This document shows positions 7,317-15,238 of a DNA stretch of 25,031 bases, one piece after another. Numbering within the stretch: the stretch's first letter is position 1; every line of letters begins with the position of its first letter. The notes under the pieces were generated by a model. The model had not been told where the DNA came from, did no database searches, and was given only the letters and a program-made list of their open reading frames with translations. Location of the stretch: positions 1-25,031 of the forward strand of contig JACKFC010000050.1 in assembly GCA_020632665.1 (NCBI GenBank). The letters are read 5' to 3'. Origin of the DNA: Deltaproteobacteria bacterium (GTDB lineage: Bacteria > Myxococcota_A > UBA9042). The translations under genes and the position numbers were made by a program.

Positions 7317-8651
7317 TCACCATCGGCTGGCCGCCTCGGCTTCGAACGCGAAGTGGATCGACACCGGCGCCGGGACCACGCCAAAGGGGGCGCGGGGGTC
7401 GACGTCGCGACGGTCGTAGACGGGCTCGTCGTCGACGTGGAAGACGTCTTCGTGGTGGGTCGGCAGGCCTTGCAGGCGTGCTTGCACCTCTTGCCGGGTG
7501 ATGCCCCATTCGCTCACCAAGCGGGTGACGCTGGGCTCGAGGAAGCCGGCGTAGAGCAGCTCGCCCTGCGAGTGCTCGTCTCGGACTTCGGGGTGGATGG
7601 CGCGGGGATCGCTGTGCCAGAGGCCGCGGAGCCAGGCGTTGTCGAGGTCGACGCGGGCCTGCACCGCGGCAGCATCCATCGCCCCGGCCAAGGCGAAGGG
7701 CGGATTCGGTAGGATGAGCGGGGTCACCAGCCCCTCGTGGCACCACAGGCAGCGTGACGGCTTGCCGGCGGTGCTCTCGTCCGGATCGGCCATCGCCGCG
7801 AGGCCGCCGTCCGGACCGTAGATGCCGTAGCGCAGCGCCCCGTTCGGCAGCGTGTCGAAGGCCTCCCACTCGGCCTCGGCGCCGGCGTGCCACGGCGGGT
7901 CGTGGACGCCAGCGGCGAGCCACGCCGGACCGTCAACCGGCGTCGCCGCGGAGGTCTCCAGCCGGCGCGGCCCGAGCGAGACCAACGAGGCCGAGAGCAC
8001 CGCGAAGCGCTCGCCGAGCGCGGGGTGCAGGGCGCGGAAGGCGGCGAAGGTCGTCGGCATCCCGACCGCGGCGTAATAATGCGCCGGTTCGCCGATCAGC
8101 AGCGCGACGAAGCGGCCGACGTCGACCGCGCCGCGCACGGCCGCCTCCTCGCTGCCGAGCAAGGCCTCGCCGAGGTGCTGCATCACGCAACGGGCCCGCG
8201 GCGGCAAGCCGGCGGTGCGCGTATCGAGGATCAACGTCCGCTCGTCGGTCCAGCGCACGACCTCGGCCTCGCAGCCGGCTGGCAGGGTCGCGCCGAGCCA
8301 GTGCAAGACCCAGAGCAGCCCGCGCGACACGCGCGCTGGGGTCTCGCCGGCGTAGAAGCGGTTCCAGCGTAGCGGCAAGACGACCGCGTCGGGCGGGTCG
8401 GCGGCGCAGCTCTGCAACCACGACGGCGGCAGCAGGCCGGCAGAGGCCGGGGCAGCGGCGTCGGCGTCGGTCGGGATCGCGTCGGCCGCAGTTGTGTCGA
8501 CCCATGCCGAATCGGCCCATGCCGCATCGGCCCATGCCGTGTCGACCGCATGGGCGTCGACCGCGGCCGCTTCGCGATCGCTGCACGCGCCCGCAGCGAT
8601 CGGCAGGCAGGCGACGAGGAGCAGCGCGGGTGCGGACGTGCGGCGACGCAT
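7317..8651 (-). CDS. Lipoprotein with a single CxxCH haem-type motif
   Basis: This is a 444-aa exported protein. The signal peptide ends in AAGAC, with Cys23 the likely lipidation site; an earlier Cys15 in LLVAC is less likely. Residues about 30-70 are a short tandem linker (AWADAAWADSAWVD) typical of surface lipoproteins in this window. The C-terminal half carries one CLWCH motif (Cys301, Cys304, His305), preceded by a segment with PWHAGAEAEWEAFDTLPNG and followed by repeated His and Asp. CxxCH is the covalent haem site of c-type cytochromes, but one motif in an otherwise unrecognised protein is not proof of haem. Its stop overlaps a possible start of the cyclase gene, so the two are probably co-transcribed; it could be a partner of that sensor. 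It diverges from the sulfatase-like gene across 118 bp. Confidence 0.75.
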   Translation of the reverse strand: MRRRTSAPALLLVACLPIAAGACSDREAAAVDAHAVDTAWADAAWADSAWVDTTAADAIPTDADAAAPASAGLLPPSWLQSCAADPPDAVVLPLRWNRFYAGETPARVSRGLLWVLHWLGATLPAGCEAEVVRWTDERTLILDTRTAGLPPRARCVMQHLGEALLGSEEAAVRGAVDVGRFVALLIGEPAHYYAAVGMPTTFAAFRALHPALGERFAVLSASLVSLGPRRLETSAATPVDGPAWLAAGVHDPPWHAGAEAEWEAFDTLPNGALRYGIYGPDGGLAAMADPDESTAGKPSRCLWCHEGLVTPLILPNPPFALAGAMDAAAVQARVDLDNAWLRGLWHSDPRAIHPEVRDEHSQGELLYAGFLEPSVTRLVSEWGITRQEVQARLQGLPTHHEDVFHVDDEPVYDRRDVDPRAPFGVVPAPVSIHFAFEAEAASRW

Positions 8652-8769
8652 CGCTGCATCCTGACAGGGCCCGGGGCCGCGGCCAACCTGCGCGCTCGAC
8701 GGCGACGCGGCGCTTGCCTACCCTCGCCGCAGGTCACGTTCTCCAGCCCAGCCGTCGCGGAGGCGCAGG

Positions 8770-11232
8770 ATGTCGACATCCCGGGAGCCCCGCCGCCCCG
8801 CCCTGCTCGTGCCGTGGCCGCTGCTGCTGCCGCTGGTGGTCGGCCTCGCCGCGCTGCTCGGGGCGATCGAGGCCTCGGTGGCCGGTCCCGATGGGGCGAC
8901 CGGGCTCGGTTGGCTCGCCGGCGCGACGACCGCGACCGGGCTGCTGGCGCTCGCCGGCCTGGCGCTGCTGCCGCTCTCGCCGCGTGGGCAACGACGCGCG
9001 GGTGCGGTCGTGGCGGCCCTGCTACTCGCGCTGATCACGCTCGGAGCGCTGGATTTGCTGGCCTGGAGCCGCGCGAACCAGGGCGTCTCGACGCTGTGGC
9101 AGATCGCGCGCGCCGAGGGCTGGGCCGGGCTGCAGGCGACGCTGACCGCGTCCGGCGTCGGCGTCGAGCTCGTCGGCGCCCTGCTCGCCGGCGTCGGCCT
9201 CTGCGGCGCGGCCTACGGCATCGGCTGGTCGGCGATGGTCGCGCGCCACGCCGCCCTGCTGCGGCTGCGGCCGCGCGGACTCGCGATCGCCCTCGGGCTC
9301 GGCCTGCTGGGCATGGTCCTCCCCGGCGGCGGCGGCCACCTCGCCCGCAGCGCGGCGCGGCTCTATGGCCCGATGCGCCGCGCCGCGCAGACCATCCCGG
9401 CCGAGGTCGAGCCCCCCTCGCTGCGCCTCGCCCCACCGCTGCCGGGGGGCTCGTTCGCGCCCCGACGGATCGAGCGCCGCACGCCCGACGGCGGCGCGCC
9501 GCGCCTGTTGCTCTTCGTCGTGGTCGAGAGCCTGCGCCACGACGCCATCGATCCGCGGGTGACGCCATCGCTCGCCGCCGCCGCCGCCGACGCGACCACC
9601 GTCGAAGCGACCTATTCCGCGGCGAACGCCACGCACCCGGGCTGGTACACGCTCTTCTTCGCCCGCTCGCCGCACCTCTGGCATCGCCTGCGCCGCGGCG
9701 CCGAGCCCGGTGGCGCCGTGCCGCTGCGCCTGCTCCGTTCCGCCGGCTACCGGGTCGAGTTCTACAGCGGTGCCGGGCTGGACTATTACGATTTCGAGCC
9801 GATGGTCTGCGGCCCGGGCGGCGTCAATTGCGACCACCGCTTCGACGCCCGCGACGGCGACGCCCTCGGCGAGAAGACGCGCGCTGGCCTCGACCACCTC
9901 GCCATCGACCGCGCGACCGCCGCGATGGCCGCGATGGCCGACGACGGCCCACCACGGGCGCTCTTCGTCTTCCTCGACGGGACGCACTTCCCTTGGACTT
10001 GGCTGCCGGGGGCCGAGCCGGCGTTCGCGCCCGTCGCGTCGGAATCTGCCCTGCGCACCGGCCAACTCGACGCGACCGGCGTGCAAGGCGTGCGCAACCG
10101 CTACCGCAGCTCGCTCGCGGCCGTCGACGCCCAGCTCGGCCGGCTCTTTCGTGCCGCCGCGGCCGCAGATCCGAACTTCGCGCTGGTCGTCACCGGCGAC
10201 CACGGCGAGGAGCTGCTCGAGCACGGCCGCATCTCACACGACTCCGAGCTCTGCGACGTGCAGGTCCGCGTCCCCCTGCTGCTGCGCCTGCCCGGCCTGC
10301 CGCGCGGCCCCTGGGCGGTCTCGGCCTCGCACGCCGACGTGATGCCGACCGTGCTGCAGGCCTTCGGTCTGTGGCCCAGCGGCCCGGACGACGCCAGCCT
10401 CCTCGCCGCGCTCGACGGGAGGCCGCTGCAGCGCGGCAGCCGCCGCTTCGCCCTGGTCGTCGACACCACCGCCGGCTCACCCGGCCGCGCCGCCATCGTC
10501 GACACCCGCCCAGGCGGCGCCGGCGAGCGGCTCGAAGTGGTCTTCTCCGACCGCGAGGACGTCCTCGCCTCGGACCGCCTGCACCTGCTCCGCATCGCCG
10601 GTCCGGACGGCCGGACCCGCAGCTTCGACCTCGCCGCCGTCCTCGCCGACCCTGTGCGCCGCGACGCCTTCATCCGCCGCTGGCAGCCCGCCCTGGCGCA
10701 ATTCTTCGCGATGCCGGCGCTGGCGGCAGAAGAATCCGACCCGCGGCAATTCCCGCGTGCGGGCCCGCAAGAGCCGCCCTATCGGGTCCGCTACACCTTG
10801 CTCGCGGCGCACGGCGCGCCGGCGAACGACGCCCTGGCGCCGCTGCCCGAGCCGGTCACCGCCGAGGTCGCGCTGCTGCTGCACAACGTCGGCGGCCGCG
10901 GCTGGCTGCACGACGTCTACATCGGCCACCGCTGGCTGCACCCGGACGGATTCGCGTTGCGCGACTTCGACGACAACCCGCGGCAACAGCTCGACCGCTC
11001 GGTGGAGCCGGGCGAACGCACTGCCGTCCTGTTGCGCCTCTCGCCGCCGCCCTCGGACGCCGGCAGCCTGGAGATCGATCTGGTGCGGGACGGGGTGACG
11101 TGGTTCCGCAACGCGGGCAATCGCTCGCTGCGGATCCGCTGGCCACCAGCCGAGGCGGACGGTGCCGGGTCCGGAGCCGCCGAGGCCGAAGCCGACGACG
11201 CCGCGTTCGAGGACGAGGGCGCCGACCCTTGA
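8770..11232 (+). CDS. Membrane sulfatase / phosphoglycerol-transferase-like enzyme
   Basis: This is an 820-aa inner-membrane protein. Residues 1-235 hold about five hydrophobic segments, and a periplasmic catalytic domain of the alkaline phosphatase/sulfatase superfamily runs from about 245 to 560. Visible metal-site residues are Glu253 (VVVESLRHD) and Asp477-His478 (TGDHGEE), with a further HDSEL motif. Thr288 in NATHPGWYT is the likely nucleophile, as in LtaS/EptA enzymes, rather than a formylglycine Cys/Ser. Residues about 670-800 form an added beta-sandwich ending DLVRDGVTWF, a pattern found in glycan-associated domains. The overall plan fits transfer of a phospho-group onto an envelope glycan or lipid; the substrate cannot be read. 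The ATG follows GGAGGCGCAGG. The gene converges with the selenoprotein gene with only 3 bp between stops. Confidence 0.85.
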   Translation: MSTSREPRRPALLVPWPLLLPLVVGLAALLGAIEASVAGPDGATGLGWLAGATTATGLLALAGLALLPLSPRGQRRAGAVVAALLLALITLGALDLLAWSRANQGVSTLWQIARAEGWAGLQATLTASGVGVELVGALLAGVGLCGAAYGIGWSAMVARHAALLRLRPRGLAIALGLGLLGMVLPGGGGHLARSAARLYGPMRRAAQTIPAEVEPPSLRLAPPLPGGSFAPRRIERRTPDGGAPRLLLFVVVESLRHDAIDPRVTPSLAAAAADATTVEATYSAANATHPGWYTLFFARSPHLWHRLRRGAEPGGAVPLRLLRSAGYRVEFYSGAGLDYYDFEPMVCGPGGVNCDHRFDARDGDALGEKTRAGLDHLAIDRATAAMAAMADDGPPRALFVFLDGTHFPWTWLPGAEPAFAPVASESALRTGQLDATGVQGVRNRYRSSLAAVDAQLGRLFRAAAAADPNFALVVTGDHGEELLEHGRISHDSELCDVQVRVPLLLRLPGLPRGPWAVSASHADVMPTVLQAFGLWPSGPDDASLLAALDGRPLQRGSRRFALVVDTTAGSPGRAAIVDTRPGGAGERLEVVFSDREDVLASDRLHLLRIAGPDGRTRSFDLAAVLADPVRRDAFIRRWQPALAQFFAMPALAAEESDPRQFPRAGPQEPPYRVRYTLLAAHGAPANDALAPLPEPVTAEVALLLHNVGGRGWLHDVYIGHRWLHPDGFALRDFDDNPRQQLDRSVEPGERTAVLLRLSPPPSDAGSLEIDLVRDGVTWFRNAGNRSLRIRWPPAEADGAGSGAAEAEADDAAFEDEGADP

Positions 11233-11235
11233 GCG

Positions 11236-12276
11236 CTACTTCGTCGCTTTGAGCAGCGCCGCCAGCACGTTCTGGAAGCCCTTCTCGTTCTGCAGGACGG
11301 TGTCGATCTCACCGCTGATCGGCAGGTAGGCGATGAGCTTGCCCTCCTTGTCGTAGATCAGGAAATCGTCCTTGCCGACGCCGTGCAGCGTCCAGGCGTC
11401 CACCGCCTGCACATCCTGAAAGACCGGGACCGCGGTCACATCGGTCAGGTTGGTGACGTTCTGTTCCGCCGAGATCGCGTTGATCACGACGATGTGCACG
11501 TCCTTGCCCAGCTTCTTCACTTCCGCCATCAACGCATCGAGTTTCCCAGCCTGGGAAACGCAGAAGCTTCACCACCCTGCGAGGAAGACGAGCATCGTCG
11601 GCTTGCCCTTGTGGGCGTCCAGGCCGAACGTGGTGCCGAATCCGGTCGCGGCCTTGTTCTTCTGCTCGAGCTTCCACTGCGGCCACGGCGCGCCCGGGCA
11701 GAGCTGCGCCGGCTTGGTGCAGCCGATGCCTGCGTCGGTCGAGGCGTCTTGCGCACCGGCATCGGCCTCAGTCACGTCGGTGACGGCGGCGTCGGCCTCG
11801 GTCACGTCGGCGTCTGCGGCGTCGGCCTCGGTCACGTCGGCGACGGCGGCGTCGGCCTCGGTCACGTCGGTGACGGCGGCGTCGGCCTCCGCCACGTCGG
11901 CGCTGCCATCGGTCGCGGCATCGTCAGCGGCGGCATCGTCGGCGGCGGCATCGTCGGCGGCGGCATCGTCAGTGGCAGCTGTATCCGTCGCAGCCGTGTC
12001 GGTCGCAGCGGTGTCGGTCGCGGCCGTGTCGGCACCCGTCGCCGAATCCTCACCCGCACCGGCGTCGGCCTCGGCCGTGTCGCTGGCATCGAGCAGCGCG
12101 ACGGCGTCCTCAGCGCTGGTCGCGGCGTCCTGTGCGGCGTCGAGCTGAGCGCCGGCCGTGGCGTCGCTGCCCTTGCTGCCGCTGCTGCCGCCGTCGCTGC
12201 CGCATGCGACCGCGAGCGAGAGCCCGACGAGCAAGGCGACGAGGGGCAACGCGTGCCATCTCCAATGGGCCTTCAT
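11236..12276 (-). CDS. Thioredoxin-fold selenolipoprotein (UxxC), TGA read as selenocysteine
   Basis: I join two half-ORFs in the same frame across an in-frame TGA (11569-11571), giving 346 residues. Residues 1-25 are a lipoprotein signal (SLAVAC, Cys25). Residues about 30-175 are a low-complexity linker of TDTAA, ADDAA and VTEADAAVTD repeats. The thioredoxin/TlpA-like domain follows: strand PTMLVFLAGW, then residue 236 (TGA), S, F and Cys239, then the AGKLDALMAEVKK helix, the VHIVVINA strand, a VPVF cis-proline loop and FLIYDKEGKLIAYL. TGA occupies exactly the first Cys of CxxC, and a SECIS-like hairpin follows. The probable role is a periplasmic thiol-disulfide oxidoreductase. The ATG follows GGAGGTG with 3 nt spacing. 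It is the last gene of the channel operon. The alternative is a TGC-to-TGA nonsense mutation or sequencing error; the intact downstream frame and hairpin argue against it. Confidence 0.82.
11541..11559 (-). promoter_or_regulatory. Candidate bacterial SECIS hairpin
   Basis: On the coding (minus) strand, GTTTCCCA-GGC-TGGGAAAC forms a perfect 8-bp stem with a 3-nt loop. Nine bases separate it from the TGA, and 17 bases lie between the TGA and the loop. Bacterial SECIS elements sit immediately downstream of the UGA within the coding region and carry G in the first loop positions; both features hold here. It would bind SelB to direct selenocysteine insertion. Confidence 0.7.
11762..12045 (-). repeat. 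Short tandem repeats encoding the Asp/Ala linker
   Basis: Two repeat types lie inside the selenoprotein gene: roughly 30-bp units with a TCGGCCTCGGTCACGTCG core (about 11762-11900), and 15-bp units encoding ADDAA and TDTAA (about 11925-12045). They code for an extended acidic linker between the lipid anchor and the thioredoxin fold. Slippage is likely, so the copy number may vary between strains. Confidence 0.75.
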
Positions 12277-12325
12277 CTGCACCTCCGTTTCGCCCCGCTG
12301 GGCGCGCGCCGTCACCATGCCGCTC

Positions 12326-14032
12326 TCAGCGAGAGAAGACCAGAAGGCGCGGGAACTCTGGATGGTCCTGTGGATGCGGGAAGCCACCGGGGAGCGCAAG
12401 CGGCCGCGAGACGCCGTCGCTCTCGTGCAGCGTGACGCCGCCGGGACCGGCGGGTGGGTAGGAGGAGGCCAACTGGCGCACGCCGCTCAGCACCGGGAGG
12501 ACGCGCTCGACCAGCGCTTGCCAATGTGGTGCCCAGGTGCGCCGGCCGAGGAGCGGCGTGGGGTCGTACAGCGCACCGGCCTCGACGCGGCCACGAAGCG
12601 GGAGCGCCGCGCCGGTCGCGAAGATCAAGGTCGCGTCGGCACGGGCGTCCGCGTCGCGGAGCCGGCGGCCCGGGTCGCGTCGCCACGCCTCGGCGTCGAT
12701 GGCGGCGGCTAGGGCCAGCGAGGCCGGACAATCGAGGCGGCACGGATAGTGGCGGATGGTGGTCGCGCCAGCGAGCGGGCTGACGAAGTCGAGGCGGCGA
12801 TCGGGCTCGCCGCCCTCACGATCCGTCGCACGCAGCGCCCGCAGGGCGAAATAGGCCGACTCGGCGAGCGCGGCCGCGTCGACCGTGGTCCACGTCCGGT
12901 GGCCTTCGATGAAGGCGTCGCGGCAACAGTCCGGATAACCGAGCAGGCGCGCCATGGCGCGGTCGTTCTCTGCGGCGCGGTCGATCTCGTGCGCCTGTGG
13001 ACCGACGCCCCCATCCGCGGAAGGCCGCGACGCCAAGGCGAGGGTATCGCGCTCGAGCGCGTCTGCCGTGCGGAGCTCGGACGGGTCCGGGCCGACGTAG
13101 GCGATCCGACGCTCGCTACCGGCGGCGTCCCACAGCCCGGCCGCGTCGATGTCGACCGCGACGCCGACGTGGAAGGCGAAGCCGGCTTGTCGCGCTGCCC
13201 GCTCGAGCGAGTCGAGCAGCGCGGCGGGGAGATCGATGCGCCAGACCCGCCGCAGCTCCAATTCCAGGGCGATCCACTCTGCCGCGTCGCGCCAACGCGG
13301 CGCCCGCAGGGCACCGCCAGCGCCCGCAGACTCCGCCGACTCGCCATCCGCCGTGAACGTCGCTGCCTGCAAGGGCCGCGACGCGCGCTCCTCCGCCAAC
13401 GCCGCGATCCAAGGTGGGCGCGGGCCGGGACGCTCTGCCCCACGCCCGGGCACCAACGCTGCGAAGCCCTCGCCCAAGGCCACCGCGGCGGGCAGGCCGG
13501 CGAGCGCAGCGGTCCAGCCATCGAGCGTCGTGCCGGAAGCCGCAGCGCCGTCGTCGTCCGCGGCCCTCGTCGTGGCGGCCGCCGCGGGTTGCAGCGTGAT
13601 GTCGAGATCTGCGGCCAGCAGCGCCGACCACGGCGCCGACGCCAACGCCGCCGCGTCGTCGGGCCCGAGCAGGAGCTCCAGCCCCAGTGCCAGCCCTGGC
13701 GTTGCGCCGACGCCCTCGGTCCGCGCCCGTAACGCGCGCGCCGCCGCCGCGGCGTGACCGACGGGAGCGCGCACCACGACGGCAGCAGCGCCGCAGACGG
13801 CGGCCAAACGACCGAGCGCGAGCCGGCGCAGCGCAGCGACGTCGACCGAGAGGACCAGCGGATGGCCAGCGGCGGCGCGGCCGAGCTCGAGCGCCGCGCG
13901 GGCGTCGAGCCCCTCGGCATGCTCGACCCAGAGCACGGCGTCAGGGCCGGCGCGGGCGACGGCGGCCTGCCACGCCGCGCCACGCAGGCGAGGGGAGAGG
14001 AGCCAACGTTCCGCGGCGGCGAAGAGCGCCAT
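12326..14032 (-). CDS. Unknown protein with GYPDCC and PCxxxC motifs (DUF483-like?)
   Basis: This is a 568-aa protein without a signal peptide. The N-terminal 200 residues alternate Ala/Leu-rich strands and helices (VLWVEHAEG, LVLSVDVAAL, AVVVRAPVG), which could form a TIM-barrel-like fold. The C-terminal part has LLGYPDCCRDAF with adjacent Cys369 and Cys370, then HYPCRLDC with Cys431 and Cys435. This Gly-Tyr-Pro-x-Cys-Cys and Pro-Cys-x3-Cys arrangement recalls the uncharacterised DUF483 family, from memory and unverified; metal binding or redox chemistry is plausible. The start abuts the stop of the channel gene (TAGATG) with GGAG upstream, so the two are translationally coupled. The selenoprotein start lies 49 bp beyond its stop. 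Proximity to a selenothiol enzyme may be functional, but no partner interaction can be read from sequence. Confidence 0.7.
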   Translation of the reverse strand: MALFAAAERWLLSPRLRGAAWQAAVARAGPDAVLWVEHAEGLDARAALELGRAAAGHPLVLSVDVAALRRLALGRLAAVCGAAAVVVRAPVGHAAAAARALRARTEGVGATPGLALGLELLLGPDDAAALASAPWSALLAADLDITLQPAAAATTRAADDDGAAASGTTLDGWTAALAGLPAAVALGEGFAALVPGRGAERPGPRPPWIAALAEERASRPLQAATFTADGESAESAGAGGALRAPRWRDAAEWIALELELRRVWRIDLPAALLDSLERAARQAGFAFHVGVAVDIDAAGLWDAAGSERRIAYVGPDPSELRTADALERDTLALASRPSADGGVGPQAHEIDRAAENDRAMARLLGYPDCCRDAFIEGHRTWTTVDAAALAESAYFALRALRATDREGGEPDRRLDFVSPLAGATTIRHYPCRLDCPASLALAAAIDAEAWRRDPGRRLRDADARADATLIFATGAALPLRGRVEAGALYDPTPLLGRRTWAPHWQALVERVLPVLSGVRQLASSYPPAGPGGVTLHESDGVSRPLALPGGFPHPQDHPEFPRLLVFSR

Positions 14033-15163
14033 CTAGGGCTCCTGCGCGCCGAGCCAGCGCTCGACGATGGCGCGGGTCGCGCCGTCCTCGCCGGCGCCGA
14101 GCAAGGCGCGGTCGAGGGCGTCACGCAGGGTCGCGGCACGACCGCCGCTGCGGCCGGTAGCGACGGCGAAGGCATAGCCGACCGGTTCGTAGCCGTGCGG
14201 CGAGAGGCCGAGCGTGAGGTCCGCCCGCTGCCCCAGGCGCCAGCGCAGCGCCGGGCGGTCGAAGACGACGGCGTCGGCCGCGCCCGAGCGGGTCGCGTCG
14301 AGCGCGGCGTCGAGGTCGGGGCGCACGACGAGCTGCGCGCCGTGGCGGCGGGCGAAGTCCAGGCCGGTCGTGCCCTGCACCACGGCGACCGGGCGACCGC
14401 GGAGGTCTGCTGCCGTCTGCAGCGCCGTCCGCTCCAGCCCGGCGAGGGTGGCCGCCGTCGCCAGGAAGGCCGTCAACGACGAGACCGAGATCATCGAGAC
14501 GAGCATCCAGATGCCGGCGATCACGCGACCGCGGGGCGTCTTCGGCACCTTGTCGCCGTAGCCGACGGTGGTCATCGTCACCAGGGCGAGCCAGACGCCG
14601 ACGCCGACGCCCGCGACCGGCTCGGCCGGGAAGTCCTCGCCGACGCCATCGGTGCGCTCGACCCACCACAGCGCCGCGCCGACGCCGACCAGGACCAACA
14701 ACAACACGGCGAGCCCGCCGAGGAAGCCGCCGCTGACGAAGGGCCGCAGCCGCGCCGCCAGGCCGGGCGCGACCTCGGGCGCGGCGATCCCCAACCGGGC
14801 CTGGAAATAGGGCTGGGTGAAGGAGACGCGCGCCGCCCGCTCGGCCGTCGCCGAGAGTGGACCGACCGCGACGTCGGCCCGCCCGGCCTGCACCGCGTCG
14901 AGCGCCGCCTCCGCGTTCGCGGCCCGTTCCACGTGAAACGGACGCCCGAGCCGACGCGCCACGCGCTGCCAGAGGTCGACGGCGATGCCGGCGGGCGCCC
15001 CCTCGCGGTCGAGGACGAAAGGCGGGCTGCCGGCGAGCGCGACCCGCAGTGGGGTGACCTCTTCGGCGAGCGCCACGGGCTCGCTCGCGAGCCCGCCGAT
15101 CGGCAGCAGAAGCGCCAAGATGACGGTGCCGTAGAAGGCCGAAATCGGGCTCCGTCGCTGCAC
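14033..15163 (-). CDS. GluR0-like ligand-gated potassium channel
   Basis: A 376-aa membrane protein with the prokaryotic ionotropic glutamate receptor plan. A signal peptide (to about residue 33, ending VALA) is followed by the first lobe of a family-3 amino-acid-binding domain, with the LSATAERAARVSFTQPYF ligand-site motif and its Arg. Next come membrane helix 1 (about 146-170), a pore loop with the K+ selectivity filter TVGYGD at residues 199-204, and membrane helix 2. The second binding lobe includes GAADAVVFDRP, whose Asp is the usual amine-binding residue. The length agrees with GluR0 of about 400 aa. It should open a K+ pore on binding a periplasmic amino acid; the ligand is not predictable. 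The start is GTG at 15163, behind GGGAGGG with short spacing, and gives a proper signal peptide; the open frame extends upstream only as a shadow of the divergent gene. It heads the three-gene operon. Confidence 0.88.
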   Translation of the reverse strand: MQRRSPISAFYGTVILALLLPIGGLASEPVALAEEVTPLRVALAGSPPFVLDREGAPAGIAVDLWQRVARRLGRPFHVERAANAEAALDAVQAGRADVAVGPLSATAERAARVSFTQPYFQARLGIAAPEVAPGLAARLRPFVSGGFLGGLAVLLLVLVGVGAALWWVERTDGVGEDFPAEPVAGVGVGVWLALVTMTTVGYGDKVPKTPRGRVIAGIWMLVSMISVSSLTAFLATAATLAGLERTALQTAADLRGRPVAVVQGTTGLDFARRHGAQLVVRPDLDAALDATRSGAADAVVFDRPALRWRLGQRADLTLGLSPHGYEPVGYAFAVATGRSGGRAATLRDALDRALLGAGEDGATRAIVERWLGAQEP

Positions 15164-15238
15164 GCACCCTCCCGCGGTTCGGCGGCATCCGTTGCCGCGT
15201 CGCCGCGTAGACCGTAGCGTAGGGCCGAGGAGGAGACC

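Noticed and set aside
7198..7923. N-terminal extension of the cyclase gene to 7923
   Set aside because: Most of it overlaps the CxxCH lipoprotein in another frame and is Arg-rich shadow. Only ATG codons at 7323, 7251 or 7197 are plausible starts.
8550..11252. A 900-aa plus-strand open frame overlapping the sulfatase gene
   Set aside because: It is extremely Arg/Pro/Ala-rich with no domain pattern; the sulfatase frame has membrane segments and metal motifs.
11236..11571. Treating the thioredoxin gene as a pseudogene broken by a nonsense codon
   Set aside because: The frame continues intact to a normal C-terminus, the TGA falls exactly on the catalytic Cys position, and a hairpin of SECIS type follows at the right distance. 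A random nonsense mutation would not be expected to meet all three.
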